This document shows positions 48,312 to 57,674 of a stretch of 60,220 nucleotides of DNA, piece by piece. The position numbers and the translations under genes were made by a program. This stretch comes from Phycisphaerales bacterium. GTDB lineage: Bacteria > Planctomycetota > Phycisphaerae > Phycisphaerales > UBA1924. Each line of letters begins with the position of its first letter. Position 1 is the stretch's first letter. The DNA lies in the NCBI GenBank assembly GCA_016741915.1, contig JACVCS010000014.1:1-60220 (forward strand), written 5' to 3'. The notes below the pieces were generated by a model, which saw only the letters and a program-made list of their open reading frames with translations, did not search any database and had not been told where the DNA came from.

Positions 48312-49688
48312 ATGAACAGCCAAGCGCACGGGGGTGTGAAGTTGATGCTCGCCGCCCTCGCCGGGATGAGCTTTCTGCTGCACGCGTGCGCGGGGACGAG
48401 GACAAGTGTGGATCGCGGTGGCGTGTCGGGCGGCGATTCTGTCTCGGCCACCACTCCTTCTGCGCGAAGGTCAACGGTCTCGGGCGCGACACGACTTGCC
48501 TCACTGGCACCGATCTTTCAGAATCGCCCGGATCGCACACTGATTGTCCACGGCTGGAAACTTCCCGCGGATGCCGAGCGCGTGCTGTTCAGTACGTCCA
48601 ACGGCGCGCCGCCACCGAGCCGAGGCGGGTTGATTCCCTTTGCTGCGGCTGATCCGATCGATGCGCCGTGGTGTGCGTTGTTGCCCATCGGGTCGAATCT
48701 GCCGCGGGGTGCGTGGTATGTCAGCCCGGAGATCACCGCGGGCGGTGGGAAGCGTTTCAATGAAGCGCTGGTGAGTTGGAACATCGACGTGAACGCGGAG
48801 GACCCGGCGAGCGTGGCGTTGATCGAGTTGCAGGTTGGCGATTCGACGAAGGGCTTCTGGTCGCCCTGGCTGGCGCTGGGCACGGTGGGTGGTGGCGCGC
48901 TGCCGGAAGGTGAGTTTGTGCAGACTTTCACCGACGCGACTGTGGGAGTTGTGGGCAAGGTGGAGGTGGATGTCTTTACCTCCAAGCACACCTTTGATCG
49001 CATGCGGTACCGCGTGCGTGCCTTTGGCACGTCGGCTGTTGCGGTGCGCAGTATTTCGATCACGTTGAGCGACATCGGACAGATCGGAGGAAGTCGGCCG
49101 CTGGCTCCTGCCGTGGTCGGTGCGGAGATCCCGCGGCTGGGGTTGCCGTTTTTCAGTCAGAAGACGCGCGACGAGAAGCTCTCGGGGCGGTTGTGCAGCC
49201 CGACGAGCGTGACGATGGTGCTGAATCATGCCGGGGCGGCGTGCACGGTTCAGGGTGTCAGCGAGCTTGTCTATGACAAGCGGTTTGATCTGTTTGGCAA
49301 CTGGCCGAGGAACGTGCAGGCGGCGTGGGGGATGGGGGTGCCGGGGATGCTTGTGCGGTTCGATGATTTCGCGCAGGCCCGCGCGGTGCTTCAAGCGGGG
49401 GTGCCGATCATCGCGAGTATTCGCGTGGAGAAGGGCGAGTTGCCCGCGGCACCGTACGCCTCGACCGATGGGCACTTGATTGTGATCGAGGGGATGACGG
49501 CGGCGGGTGATTTGCTTGTGCTCGACCCGGCGGTGGGCGACGCGGCGCAGGGGCGGCGTGTGTACCCGGCGAAGGACATGGCGAAGGTCTGGCTGCAAGG
49601 ATCGGATGGGACTGCGTACCTGCTGAGCGGTGCGGTTCCTGACTCAGTTTCACCTCCGAACACCCAACAACAAGGACCGCGCAAGTGA
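48312..49688 (+). CDS. C39-like peptidase lipoprotein
   Basis: A 458-residue protein. A lipoprotein signal ends in FLLHAC with C26. An N-terminal beta-rich domain (about 70-255) precedes a C39-like cysteine peptidase domain with catalytic C295 (RLCSPTSVTMV), H388 (DGHLIVIEG) and D405 (LLVLDP). The domain faces the periplasm. The stop overlaps the next start as GTGA, so it is translated together with the membrane acyltransferase. Substrate unknown, but envelope peptide cleavage is plausible. The start at 48312 is chosen because the signal peptide begins there. Confidence 0.85.
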   Translation: MNSQAHGGVKLMLAALAGMSFLLHACAGTRTSVDRGGVSGGDSVSATTPSARRSTVSGATRLASLAPIFQNRPDRTLIVHGWKLPADAERVLFSTSNGAPPPSRGGLIPFAAADPIDAPWCALLPIGSNLPRGAWYVSPEITAGGGKRFNEALVSWNIDVNAEDPASVALIELQVGDSTKGFWSPWLALGTVGGGALPEGEFVQTFTDATVGVVGKVEVDVFTSKHTFDRMRYRVRAFGTSAVAVRSISITLSDIGQIGGSRPLAPAVVGAEIPRLGLPFFSQKTRDEKLSGRLCSPTSVTMVLNHAGAACTVQGVSELVYDKRFDLFGNWPRNVQAAWGMGVPGMLVRFDDFAQARAVLQAGVPIIASIRVEKGELPAAPYASTDGHLIVIEGMTAAGDLLVLDPAVGDAAQGRRVYPAKDMAKVWLQGSDGTAYLLSGAVPDSVSPPNTQQQGPRK

Positions 49689-51145
49689 GTACCGCGAGCG
49701 AAGCCGTTGGTTCATCGGCGGGGACTGCGGCTGATACGCCTGCGCCGCCGCGGGCGCGTCTGTTGTCGCTGGACGCGTTTCGCGGGTTCGACATCGTGCT
49801 GATGTTCGTGGTGAATCTGTCGGCCGCGAGCGCCGCGTTTCCGAAGTGGTTCCAGCACGCGGGGTGGAACAACGGCAAGCACGGGCTGTGGCTCGCTGAT
49901 CTGGTCTTTCCGTGGTTCTTGTTCATCGTCGGGGCGGCGGTGCCTTGGTCGATGACCTCCGGGCGGGGCAAAGGTCAGACGACTGCGCAGCGGATCGGCG
50001 CGGCGGCCAAGCGGGCGCTGACGATCTACGCGTTGGGGATCCTGATCTTTATCGCGAAGACCGCGAAGGATGGTCTGGACGGCAAGGGTGCGGGCAAGCC
50101 CGGCACGGCGATTGCGTTCGAGACGTTTCTGCACTGGGATATTCTGCCGCTGATTGCGATGGGGTACTTGGTGGCGGTGGTTGTGTGGCACGCGCCGCGG
50201 TGGGTGTGGTGGGTTGTGCTGTTTGGGATTCTTGCGTACAAGCATGTTTCGATGCCGGACCTGACGGTGACGGAGGGGTTGGTCCGCGGCGATTGGATGA
50301 AGTCGCGGACCGACCTTGACCACGCAACGCGTGCGCTGGGGTTTGTTGGTACGGGCATTACGCAGGGATTGCCCGCGAGCGCGTGCTGCATCGCGGGGCT
50401 GATCGTCGGCGAGTTCCTGCGTGCTTCGACGTTCAGCATGGTCCGGCGCGGGTTCGTGCTTGTGGGCTTGGGGCTGGTGGCGACGGGGCTCTCGATGCTG
50501 TGGGCGAGTGCTGGCAAGATGCCCATGAGCAAGGATTTCCTGACTTCGAGTTACGTGCTGTTCTCTGCGGGGAGTGCGGCGGCGCTGCTGGGTTCGTTCT
50601 ATCTGGTGCTTGATGCGTGGAAGGTTCTGCGGTGGCAGGGATCGCTGATCACTGCGGCGGCGGTGGGGGGGTTTTTGCTTCTGTGCATCGCGCTGACCGT
50701 GACGGGCGGGGCCGGGGCGAACGCGACGCCGTCGGCTTTGAACGCCACGGTCATCGCGCTGTGCCTGGTGATGACGGTGCTGCTGATCGGTGCGGTGTGG
50801 CAGCGGTTGAAGGATCCACACGCAAAGGCCGAGGCGAAGTTTCTGACGATCTACGGCTCGAACGCCATCGCGATCTATGTTCTGGCGGAGCTGACGTGGA
50901 CGCTGGTGTGGCTGCACATGCGGGTGGTTGGTCCGGGCTCGTGGGGTGGGCAGCACGCGTTCACGGCGCTACGGCTGTGGTTGGAGGCGGGGTTGAACGG
51001 GTTGATGGCACCGTTCGCGGATGAGGCGAGCGTGAAGGCGCTGGCGGCGGGTTTGGCGCCGTGGGCGTCGACCGCGGTGTATGTGATGGTCTACTTCACC
51101 GTGGCGTGGGTGTTATGGCGGAAAAAGATCTTCATCAAGGTGTAG
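49685..51145 (+). CDS. HGSNAT/YeiB-like membrane acyltransferase
   Basis: A 486-residue multi-helix membrane protein. It has the family opening RLLSLDAFRGFDIVLM and the WLADLVFPWFLFIVG helix of the heparan-alpha-glucosaminide N-acetyltransferase (HGSNAT)-like/DUF5009 class, about ten membrane helices. These enzymes are thought to move acetyl groups across the membrane onto glycans. The GTG start at 49685 overlaps the upstream stop. Acetylation of an envelope sugar is a reasonable guess, which is inference. Confidence 0.85.
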   Translation: MSTASEAVGSSAGTAADTPAPPRARLLSLDAFRGFDIVLMFVVNLSAASAAFPKWFQHAGWNNGKHGLWLADLVFPWFLFIVGAAVPWSMTSGRGKGQTTAQRIGAAAKRALTIYALGILIFIAKTAKDGLDGKGAGKPGTAIAFETFLHWDILPLIAMGYLVAVVVWHAPRWVWWVVLFGILAYKHVSMPDLTVTEGLVRGDWMKSRTDLDHATRALGFVGTGITQGLPASACCIAGLIVGEFLRASTFSMVRRGFVLVGLGLVATGLSMLWASAGKMPMSKDFLTSSYVLFSAGSAAALLGSFYLVLDAWKVLRWQGSLITAAAVGGFLLLCIALTVTGGAGANATPSALNATVIALCLVMTVLLIGAVWQRLKDPHAKAEAKFLTIYGSNAIAIYVLAELTWTLVWLHMRVVGPGSWGGQHAFTALRLWLEAGLNGLMAPFADEASVKALAAGLAPWASTAVYVMVYFTVAWVLWRKKIFIKV

Positions 51146-51170
51146 TTCCGGGGATTGAATCGAGCGTTGC

Positions 51171-52223
51171 ATGCAGCCGCCACCGAAGCGAACTTTGCCG
51201 ATCCCTGCAAATACGGGACAGCTGCGCGCTGTGATCGAGGCGTATCCGCCCGCGAGTACGGTGCTTGAACATCGGGCCGCGACGATCGACTTTGAGCCGG
51301 TGGTGAACTGCGCTTTGCCGGGCCCGGTCGGGCGTGTGCATGAGCACATTCGGCTTCAGCCTTTGGGTTCCGGGGTGACGGTTCATGGGCGCGGGGTTGA
51401 GGACGCGGGCGCGTCGATGCGGGCGGCGTTGATGATGGCCGCTGCGGCGGATCGTCCGGAACTGGCGTTGATGTGCCCGGCGCGGCCTGTTGTTCGCGTT
51501 GTGGAACCGGATTCGGAGCGGTTTCGGCGGCCTTGGCCTGTGCTGATCTTCGTGCACGGCGGCGGGTGGGTGACCGGGTCACTTCGTTCGTACGCGGCGC
51601 TGATCTCGTCGTTCGCGGCGCGCGGGTTTTTGACGCTCGCGCCGGCGTATCGGCTTGCGCCCGAGCACGTGTATCCGGCGGCTGAGCTTGATGTGCTGAG
51701 CTGCGTTCGCTTTGCTCAGCAGCACGCGGCGAGCTTCGGGGGTGATGCCGCCCGAATGGTGCTTGCGGGTGATAGCGCCGGGGCGCAGATCTGCGCGGGC
51801 GTGATTGCGCGGTTGGCTGCGAAGAGTGACGAGAGCAATGAGGCCGGAGATATTCGCGCTGCGGCGGTGTTGTACGCAGTGGCGGATTTGCGCTCGCTTG
51901 AAACGCCCGAGTTGCATGGCATCCGGCGGATGCGCGACTGGTACCTGGGTGAGGGGCGGTGCGGCGATCGCGGGGTGATCGAGCAGGCGAGCCCGGTGAT
52001 GCACGCTCGGACGATGCCGCCGACGGTGGTGGTTGCGGCGGGTGAGGATGCGCTGCGTGGGCAATCGCTGGCGTACGGCGCGGCGTTGCGGGCGGCGAGC
52101 GTCGAGCATGAGCTGATCGATGTGCCGGACGTGCCGCACGGATTTCTGCAGTGCGGGCTGTGGCCTGAGACTTCGCGCACGCTCGATCGGGTCAAGGCGT
52201 TTCTGCTTGAAGCGGCGAGTTGA
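51171..52223 (+). CDS. HSL-type alpha/beta hydrolase (esterase)
   Basis: A 350-residue alpha/beta hydrolase of the hormone-sensitive lipase family. HGGGW (129-133) is the oxyanion-hole motif and G200-D-S202-A-G the nucleophile elbow with S202. D294 (VAAGEDAL) and the His in DVPHGFL near residue 324 complete the triad. No signal peptide is evident, so it is probably cytoplasmic. It lies 25 bases after the acyltransferase gene and is probably in the same operon. Confidence 0.92.
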   Translation: MQPPPKRTLPIPANTGQLRAVIEAYPPASTVLEHRAATIDFEPVVNCALPGPVGRVHEHIRLQPLGSGVTVHGRGVEDAGASMRAALMMAAAADRPELALMCPARPVVRVVEPDSERFRRPWPVLIFVHGGGWVTGSLRSYAALISSFAARGFLTLAPAYRLAPEHVYPAAELDVLSCVRFAQQHAASFGGDAARMVLAGDSAGAQICAGVIARLAAKSDESNEAGDIRAAAVLYAVADLRSLETPELHGIRRMRDWYLGEGRCGDRGVIEQASPVMHARTMPPTVVVAAGEDALRGQSLAYGAALRAASVEHELIDVPDVPHGFLQCGLWPETSRTLDRVKAFLLEAAS

Positions 52224-52259
52224 CGGTTCTCGTGCAGGCGTCGTGGATTGAGAGAGGCG

Positions 52260-53501
52260 CTAAAGAAGTTCGCGGGCGAGGGCCTCGGCCAGGTCGGCCA
52301 TGAAGGGGATGCTGACGGTGGCGTAGTCGTAGGAATCGGCGCCGATGACGCCCGAGGAGTTGGAGTAGATCGTGGCGCTGAGCATGAATCCTCGGCCGGT
52401 CTTGCGGTCGGTGATCAGGGCGTTCTCGATGGTGAAGCCGTAGGCCTGCCCGACTTTGCTGAAGATGGCGATGTCTTCGTCGTTGACGAGGCGACGAACG
52501 CCCGGGAGTGCGTACTTCACGTAGATGTCGGGGAAGTTGCGTGGGTCGTACTTGGGGTTCTCGCTCTGACGCGGGAGGGGCCACATCGCCCGGCAGAGCA
52601 GCAGACGGTGCTGTTCGGAAAGGCCTGTGGAGCCGGGGAGGTCGTGCAGATCGGGCAGGAGCACCATCGCCAGAAGGTTGTGCAGGTCTTCGAGGCTGGT
52701 GCGGTTCCGCCAATGAAAGTTCATGGGCCCGTCGAGGAGTTTGTCGGCGTCTTTGTGCTGTTTGCCGATGAGCAGGCCCGGTTGATCGGCGTTGTCGATG
52801 ATCAGATCGCTGGTGCGGGCGGGCAGGCGGAGCGTGGTGCCGCTGAAGAGTTTGAACTCGACCTCGCCGGTCTTGCGGTGGTCTTCGCGGGATCGTGGGT
52901 CGGCCAGTCGGTGGTTGATCCGGGTGGACTTCAGCCCCATGTTCCAGAGGGTTTCGTTGAGTTCGCGGTGACCGGCGATGGTGTAGAGGCGGTTGAAGGA
53001 GGGGTTGTCGCTGACGATCACGGTTTTGCGGATCTCGTGCTCGACGCAGAGCGTGCCGCCGTCGGTGTTGGTTGGGTCGTGATCTTCCAAGGACTGATCG
53101 GTGAAGCAGGGATGAATCGCCAGCGGGGTGCGGACGGTGATCGCGGGGTTGATGGCCGCGAGACTTTGCACGGTGCGGAGCGCGACGATCGCGGCGGAGA
53201 GTTTGATGGTGCTGGCGGGGTAGAAGTACTCGGCGTCGCAGCGGAAGCGTGCGGTGCTGCGGCTGGGTGGCGGCTGGTGTGGGCGCCGGGCGGCGAAGAG
53301 CATGGGCCAAGCGCGGTCGTGGGCGTGTTCGACCATCTCGGCGTGGCCGACCAGTGGGCGGTCGAAGGCGCTGACGAGGATCTGCAGGCGGTGCTCTTCG
53401 GCGTTCTGAACGGCGCGGCGGACGCGCGGGGAGGCGTGCCCGAGCACGCTCAGCAGCCACGCGTCATCGACATAGACTTTTCGGGGCGTGTGCGTGCTCA
53501 T
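52260..53501 (-). CDS. Class A beta-lactamase-related serine hydrolase
   Basis: A 413-residue penicillin-binding-type serine hydrolase. The active-site motifs are S97-T-I-K100 (YPASTIKL), S164-D-N166 (VIVSDNPSF), and KVG in FSKVGQAYGF where KTG is usual. No signal peptide is seen at the N terminus (MSTHTPRKVY). AAGGA is six bases before the ATG at 53501. It is convergent with the esterase and divergent from the amidase gene. A D-Ala peptidase or beta-lactamase role cannot be settled by eye. Confidence 0.85.
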   Translation of the reverse strand: MSTHTPRKVYVDDAWLLSVLGHASPRVRRAVQNAEEHRLQILVSAFDRPLVGHAEMVEHAHDRAWPMLFAARRPHQPPPSRSTARFRCDAEYFYPASTIKLSAAIVALRTVQSLAAINPAITVRTPLAIHPCFTDQSLEDHDPTNTDGGTLCVEHEIRKTVIVSDNPSFNRLYTIAGHRELNETLWNMGLKSTRINHRLADPRSREDHRKTGEVEFKLFSGTTLRLPARTSDLIIDNADQPGLLIGKQHKDADKLLDGPMNFHWRNRTSLEDLHNLLAMVLLPDLHDLPGSTGLSEQHRLLLCRAMWPLPRQSENPKYDPRNFPDIYVKYALPGVRRLVNDEDIAIFSKVGQAYGFTIENALITDRKTGRGFMLSATIYSNSSGVIGADSYDYATVSIPFMADLAEALARELL

Positions 53502-53576
53502 GCCGGTCCTTGAGAGCGAACGTGCACAGATATTCGCCCCGTCGTCACCCAGGTCAATCCCCTCCGGAGGTATTCG

Positions 53577-54662
53577 GTGTACAAACTCGCACTTCTGCTG
53601 ACCTTCGGTGTTTTCCTGGGTGCGTTGATGACCACCGGGGGCTGTGCGCAGCGTGTGGAGAACGACCGAACCGGGCAGCTCGCTTACTCCCGCGCGGGCG
53701 ATGAGATTGTCGTCGCCGGTCAGCTCTTTCACACCGGCGCACCCGTCGTCCTCTGGACCGACCCGGGCGGCTACGACCACTCGCGCGTCGAACGCCGCTT
53801 CGGGCCCATCGAGCGTTCCGGCTGGGCGGCCCTGCAGAAGGAGGGTAAAGGCCCCACCGACCCCGCACGCTTCGGCACACGCTTCTTCCGCTTCGCCGAC
53901 AAACAACCCGAGTTCCTCGGCGACGGTCCGCTCACGCCCGAAGAGATCGCCCGCGTCCGCGGTGGCGGCTGGGACCTGCCGCTGCTTCGACAGAAGGTCG
54001 ATCAGTTCGTCCTTCACTATGACGTCTGCGGCACCAGCAAGCAGTGCTTTCGCATTCTCCACGACGTTCGCGGCCTCTCTGTTCACTTCATGCTCGACAT
54101 CGACGGCACCATCTACCAGACCTGCGACCTGAAGGAACGGACTTATCACGCAACCTCCAGCAACGACCGTTCTATAGGCATCGAGATCGCCAACATGGGC
54201 GCCTATGCCGACGGCGAGAAGAGCCCGCTGGCGCAGTGGTACGCCAAGGGGCCCGATGGTCTCACCCGCATCACCATTCCCGAAGCCATCGGCGATGGCG
54301 GCGTCCGCACCAAGAACTTCGTCGGGCACCCGATTCGCAACGACCCCGTCCGCGGCGTTGTCCAGGGGAAAGAACGCACCCAGTACGACCTCACCCCGCA
54401 GCAGTACGACTCGCTGATCAAACTCACCGCCGCCCTCTGCACCGTCTTCCCCAGGCTGGAGTGCGACTACCCGCGCGATGCGCAGGGCAACCTGATCACG
54501 AGCAAACTCCCCGACGATCAACTGAAAACCTACCGCGGCGTGCTCGGTCACTACCACATCCAGAGCGACAAGTCCGACCCTGGCCCGGCCCTGCAGTGGG
54601 ATCTGGTCATCGACGGCGCCCGCGCCCGCATGAACCGCTCCGCGGACCAGCCTCGCCAGTGA
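53577..54662 (+). CDS. N-acetylmuramoyl-L-alanine amidase (Amidase_2) envelope protein
   Basis: A 361-residue protein that should cut the bond between MurNAc and the stem peptide. A signal peptide or weak lipobox ends at C23 (TTGGC). The Amidase_2 domain spans about 135-345, with zinc ligand H147 (FVLHYD), the HATSSN and IGIEIAN motifs, and GHYHIQ with KSDPG near the C terminus. A GTG start with GGAGG upstream is used. Converging with the MalK-type ATPase gene. The catalytic core looks complete. Confidence 0.92.
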   Translation: MYKLALLLTFGVFLGALMTTGGCAQRVENDRTGQLAYSRAGDEIVVAGQLFHTGAPVVLWTDPGGYDHSRVERRFGPIERSGWAALQKEGKGPTDPARFGTRFFRFADKQPEFLGDGPLTPEEIARVRGGGWDLPLLRQKVDQFVLHYDVCGTSKQCFRILHDVRGLSVHFMLDIDGTIYQTCDLKERTYHATSSNDRSIGIEIANMGAYADGEKSPLAQWYAKGPDGLTRITIPEAIGDGGVRTKNFVGHPIRNDPVRGVVQGKERTQYDLTPQQYDSLIKLTAALCTVFPRLECDYPRDAQGNLITSKLPDDQLKTYRGVLGHYHIQSDKSDPGPALQWDLVIDGARARMNRSADQPRQ

Positions 54663-54698
54663 AAACGCACCGGATTTCACCTTCCCGTGGTTCGCGGA

Positions 54699-55826
54699 TC
54701 ACGCCCGCCGGGTGAGATTGACCCCGACCTCGCCCGGCTCGAAGACGTGGCACGCGGAGGGTTCGATCCGTACCGGCAGTTCCTCGCCCGCCTTCATCCC
54801 GGGGCGTGAGGTCAATCTCGCCACCAGCGACGAGCCCATCGGCGACTTCGCGGTGATGTCGGTCTCGTGCCCCAGCGGCTCGACGAGGGTGGTCTTCAGC
54901 ACGAGTTCCGCCGAGGAGCGTTCGCACTCAACGAGCCCCTGCGGGCGGATGCCCAGCACGAGTGGTGTGTTGATGTGGTTCACGAGTTTGTCTTTCCAAG
55001 CCGCCGGCAGCGGGATGGTGAACCCGCCGGCGCTCCCCGGCCCGTTGTGCTCGGTGAAGGTCACGCCGCCCGCGGCGTCCGTCGTGACCAGCCCGGGCAC
55101 GAAGTTCATCGGCGGCGTGCCCAGGAAGCCGGCGACGAAGCGGTTGGCGGGGTTGGCGTAGATCTCCATGGGCGTGCCGGCCTGCTGGACGATCCCGCGG
55201 TGCATGACCACGATGCGGTCGCCCATGGTCATCGCCTCTTCCTGATCGTGCGTGACGTAGATGGTGGTGGTCTTCAGGCGCATCTGCAGCGACTTGATCT
55301 CGGCCCGCGTGGTGACGCGGAGGCGTGCGTCGAGGTTGCTCAGCGGCTCGTCGAAGAGGAAGGCCTTGGGCTCGCGGACGATCGCCCGCCCCACGGCCAC
55401 GCGTTGGCGTTGCCCGCCGCTGAGGCCCTTGGGCTTCTTGTCGAGGACTTTGGTCAGGTCGAGCAGTTCGGCGGCGTGGCGGACGCGGCGGTCGATCTCG
55501 CCCCGATCGGCCCCGCGCAAGCGCAGCGAGAAGGCGATGTTCTCATAGACGCTCATGTGCGGATAAAGGGCGTAGTTCTGGAAGACCATGGCGATGTCGC
55601 GGTCTTTCGGGTGCAGGTTGTTCACCTCGCGCCCGTCGATGGCGATGCTGCCTCCGGTGACTTCTTCGAGCCCCGCGACCATCCGCAGCGTGGTGCTCTT
55701 GCCGCAGCCGGAGGGGCCGACGAGGACGATGAACTCGCCGTCGGCGATCTCAAGGTTGAAATCGTGCACGGCTTTGGAGCCGTCGGCGTAAGTCTTCTGC
55801 ACGTTCTTCAGTTCAACACGCGCCAT
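54699..55826 (-). CDS. MalK/UgpC-type ABC transporter ATPase
   Basis: A 375-residue ATPase of the carbohydrate-uptake (CUT1) family. Walker [10 protein letters not shown] (37-45), the [15 protein letters not shown] signature, and [11 protein letters not shown]alker B are intact. The C-terminal regulatory OB/TOBE domain spans about 240-375. No matching permease or solute-binding gene adjoins. It may be a shared ATPase for several sugar or polyol transporters, as MsmK/UgpC-type proteins can be. Confidence 0.92.
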   Translation of the reverse strand: MARVELKNVQKTYADGSKAVHDFNLEIADGEFIVLVGPSGCGKSTTLRMVAGLEEVTGGSIAIDGREVNNLHPKDRDIAMVFQNYALYPHMSVYENIAFSLRLRGADRGEIDRRVRHAAELLDLTKVLDKKPKGLSGGQRQRVAVGRAIVREPKAFLFDEPLSNLDARLRVTTRAEIKSLQMRLKTTTIYVTHDQEEAMTMGDRIVVMHRGIVQQAGTPMEIYANPANRFVAGFLGTPPMNFVPGLVTTDAAGGVTFTEHNGPGSAGGFTIPLPAAWKDKLVNHINTPLVLGIRPQGLVECERSSAELVLKTTLVEPLGHETDITAKSPMGSSLVARLTSRPGMKAGEELPVRIEPSACHVFEPGEVGVNLTRRA

Positions 55827-55886
55827 AACGATGCACAGGGTAGCGGAGAAACCCCCCGCCCGCGCGGCCTCGCCCGGGCGATCGGC

Positions 55887-56474
55887 TCACGGCAGCATGC
55901 GTTGGAAGAAGGCCACGTCGTGCCAGCGGTCCATTTTGTAGCCAGCCTGCGCGAACCGCCCGACGCACGTGAAGGCGAGTTTCTCGTGGAGTTTGACCGA
56001 CGCCTCGTTGGGGAGGGTGACGCCGCCGACGGCGGAGCGGAAGCCGCGAGCGCGGAGTTCATCGAGTAAGGCGGTGTAGAGCCGCGTGCCGATGCCGCCG
56101 CCGCGGCGCTGCGGGTGAACGTAGAGCCCGACCTCGGCCGTCCAGCGGTACGCCGCCCGCGCGCGCCACAAACCGGCTTTGGCGTAGCCGATGACCGCGG
56201 CGCCCTCTTCGGCGGTGAACCACGGGTAGACCGCCAGCCCCTCGCGCCACGCGGCGCACAGTTCCTCCGCGGTGACGGCCTCGTAGCCAAAGTGGATCGC
56301 GGTGGTGAGGATGTAGTGGTTGGTGATCTCGGCGATGGCGGGGAAGTCGGCCTCCACGGTGGGGCGGACGATCACGCCGGACGGCCCGGCGGTGTCGGTG
56401 GGGCAGAACGGCGTGCTGCCGGTGGAGGGCGGCCTCGTGTCGTGCGAGGACGGGGTGTGAGGTTTGTCGGGCAC
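55887..56474 (-). CDS. GNAT acetyltransferase, phosphinothricin acetyltransferase-like
   Basis: A 195-residue GNAT enzyme. The fold starts with VIVRPTVEADFPAIAEI and the family motif NHYILTTAIHF, and the acetyl-CoA loop is HPQRRGGGIGTRLYTALL. The sequence resembles Pat/phosphinothricin-type N-acetyltransferases (LHEKLAFTCVGRF, AGYKMDRWHDV). A GTG at 56474 with GGAG eight bases upstream is chosen over a TTG at 56531, which would overlap the next gene. The substrate is unknown. Confidence 0.88.
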   Translation of the reverse strand: MPDKPHTPSSHDTRPPSTGSTPFCPTDTAGPSGVIVRPTVEADFPAIAEITNHYILTTAIHFGYEAVTAEELCAAWREGLAVYPWFTAEEGAAVIGYAKAGLWRARAAYRWTAEVGLYVHPQRRGGGIGTRLYTALLDELRARGFRSAVGGVTLPNEASVKLHEKLAFTCVGRFAQAGYKMDRWHDVAFFQRMLP

Positions 56475-56520
56475 GGTGAAGCTCCGGTACCGCGCGGCGC
56501 ACGCGGGGTGCGTGCGGGTA

Positions 56521-56973
56521 TTACGCTTCAACGCGCTCGAAGCGCAGACGCTGCTCGTGGTGGCGGGCGAAGTAGGCCTCGATGTTGCCCAGCCCGGTGA
56601 CGCGGTGGACGAAGGCCGCGGCCCGCACGAGGTCGGCCTTCTGCAGCAGTTCCATGCGGGGCTCTTTGAGTTCCAGTCGGGCGGCGTAGAAAGCGCACCC
56701 TTGGTGGGCGATGAGGACGATGCGGTTGAGCTTGTGGACCTCTACGAGGAAGTGGAGTTCATCGACCACGCCCTGCTCTTCAAGGTGGGCCTGCGGATGC
56801 CCGGCGACGCAGGCGGGCCCGCCGGGGAGGCACAAGCGGTCGTAGCGGGGGAGAGAAAGACCGGTGACGAGGAAGTCGTCGAAGTGCTCGCCGAGTCGCC
56901 CGTCGGAGCAGTAGAGTGCGGCGGCGCGGATTCGGGAAGCGTCGTAGGGGAGCGAGCTTTCGTAATAACCCAT
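56521..56973 (-). CDS. Minimal beta-carbonic-anhydrase-like protein
   Basis: A 150-residue protein with the zinc ligands of a beta-class carbonic anhydrase: C22-x-D24-x-R26 and H90-x-x-C93 (HQGC). The Asp-Arg pair that helps catalysis is also present. Typical beta-CAs are around 190-220 residues, so this is a trimmed form. GGAG is seven bases before the ATG at 56973. It is transcribed towards the GNAT gene. Whether it hydrates CO2 needs testing; some family members hydrolyse other substrates. Confidence 0.82.
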   Translation of the reverse strand: MGYYESSLPYDASRIRAAALYCSDGRLGEHFDDFLVTGLSLPRYDRLCLPGGPACVAGHPQAHLEEQGVVDELHFLVEVHKLNRIVLIAHQGCAFYAARLELKEPRMELLQKADLVRAAAFVHRVTGLGNIEAYFARHHEQRLRFERVEA

Positions 56974-57085
56974 GGGGATGCTCCGCACACCTCGCCGCCC
57001 GTGCGGGGCAGTGTAGACGGCGCGGGCGCGGCGGATGAGGAAGACCCGGGCGAGTGGGTGACGCGGCTGAACCACGCCGGGTGAT

Positions 57086-57490
57086 TCACTTCAGCCGAAC
57101 CAGCTTGCCCTTGCGTTTGACGATGTTCTTGTAGTCCCACTGGATCTCCGCGGCTTTCTTCAGCCAGCGTTTGAGGTCTTTGGGGTTGATCTCGGTTTCG
57201 CTCGTGTAGCGGATGCCGGCGGATTTGAACTTGGTTTCGGGGGGTTCGGGGGGCAGGTTGGGCTCTTCGAAGGACTGGCCACTCCAGAACATCAGGCGGA
57301 TGGTGTCTTTGACCTTGGAGTAGCCGACGATGGGGTTGCCGTCGAGGAACCAGACGGGGTGGCGGTGCCAGACTTTGCACTCGGCGTTGGGCAGGCCTTT
57401 GTCGATGAGGCGGGCGAGCGTGTCGCAGATGGGCCGATCGGTGCTTGATTGGGCGGCGTTGTAGTCGAGGATGTCGTTGGTGATCGGCAT
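57086..57490 (-). CDS. DUF1801-like protein
   Basis: A 134-residue protein resembling the DUF1801/YdhG group (frataxin-like fold). It has ICDTLARLIDKGLPNAECKVWHRHPVWF and GYSKVKDTIRLMFWSG. No signal peptide or membrane helix. The start at 57490 is chosen because the upstream extension is Ala/Thr-rich and unmatched. It lies 112 bases before the carbonic-anhydrase-like gene and may share its transcript. Function of the family is unclear. Confidence 0.75.
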   Translation of the reverse strand: MPITNDILDYNAAQSSTDRPICDTLARLIDKGLPNAECKVWHRHPVWFLDGNPIVGYSKVKDTIRLMFWSGQSFEEPNLPPEPPETKFKSAGIRYTSETEINPKDLKRWLKKAAEIQWDYKNIVKRKGKLVRLK

Positions 57491-57674
57491 GGTTGAGAAG
57501 ACGGTATGAGGCCCGCGGGTGGTGCGTGCGGCGGTGCGTGATGGGTTTGCCATGTGGGCTTTGGCGCTGGTGGTCATGGCCGGGGTGGGTGTACGCTTGC
57601 TCTCGGCGTTTCGGCGGTATGCTCCGGCTTGGGTCGTTGGTTTGCGTTGGTTCTTGGCTTGATTGGTGCGGTTC

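Noticed and set aside
52260..54680. An 806-codon minus-strand frame running through the amidase gene
   Set aside because: Only its 3' half is a real gene (52260-53501). The rest is the antisense of the amidase, which has a clear start, ribosome-binding site and family motifs.
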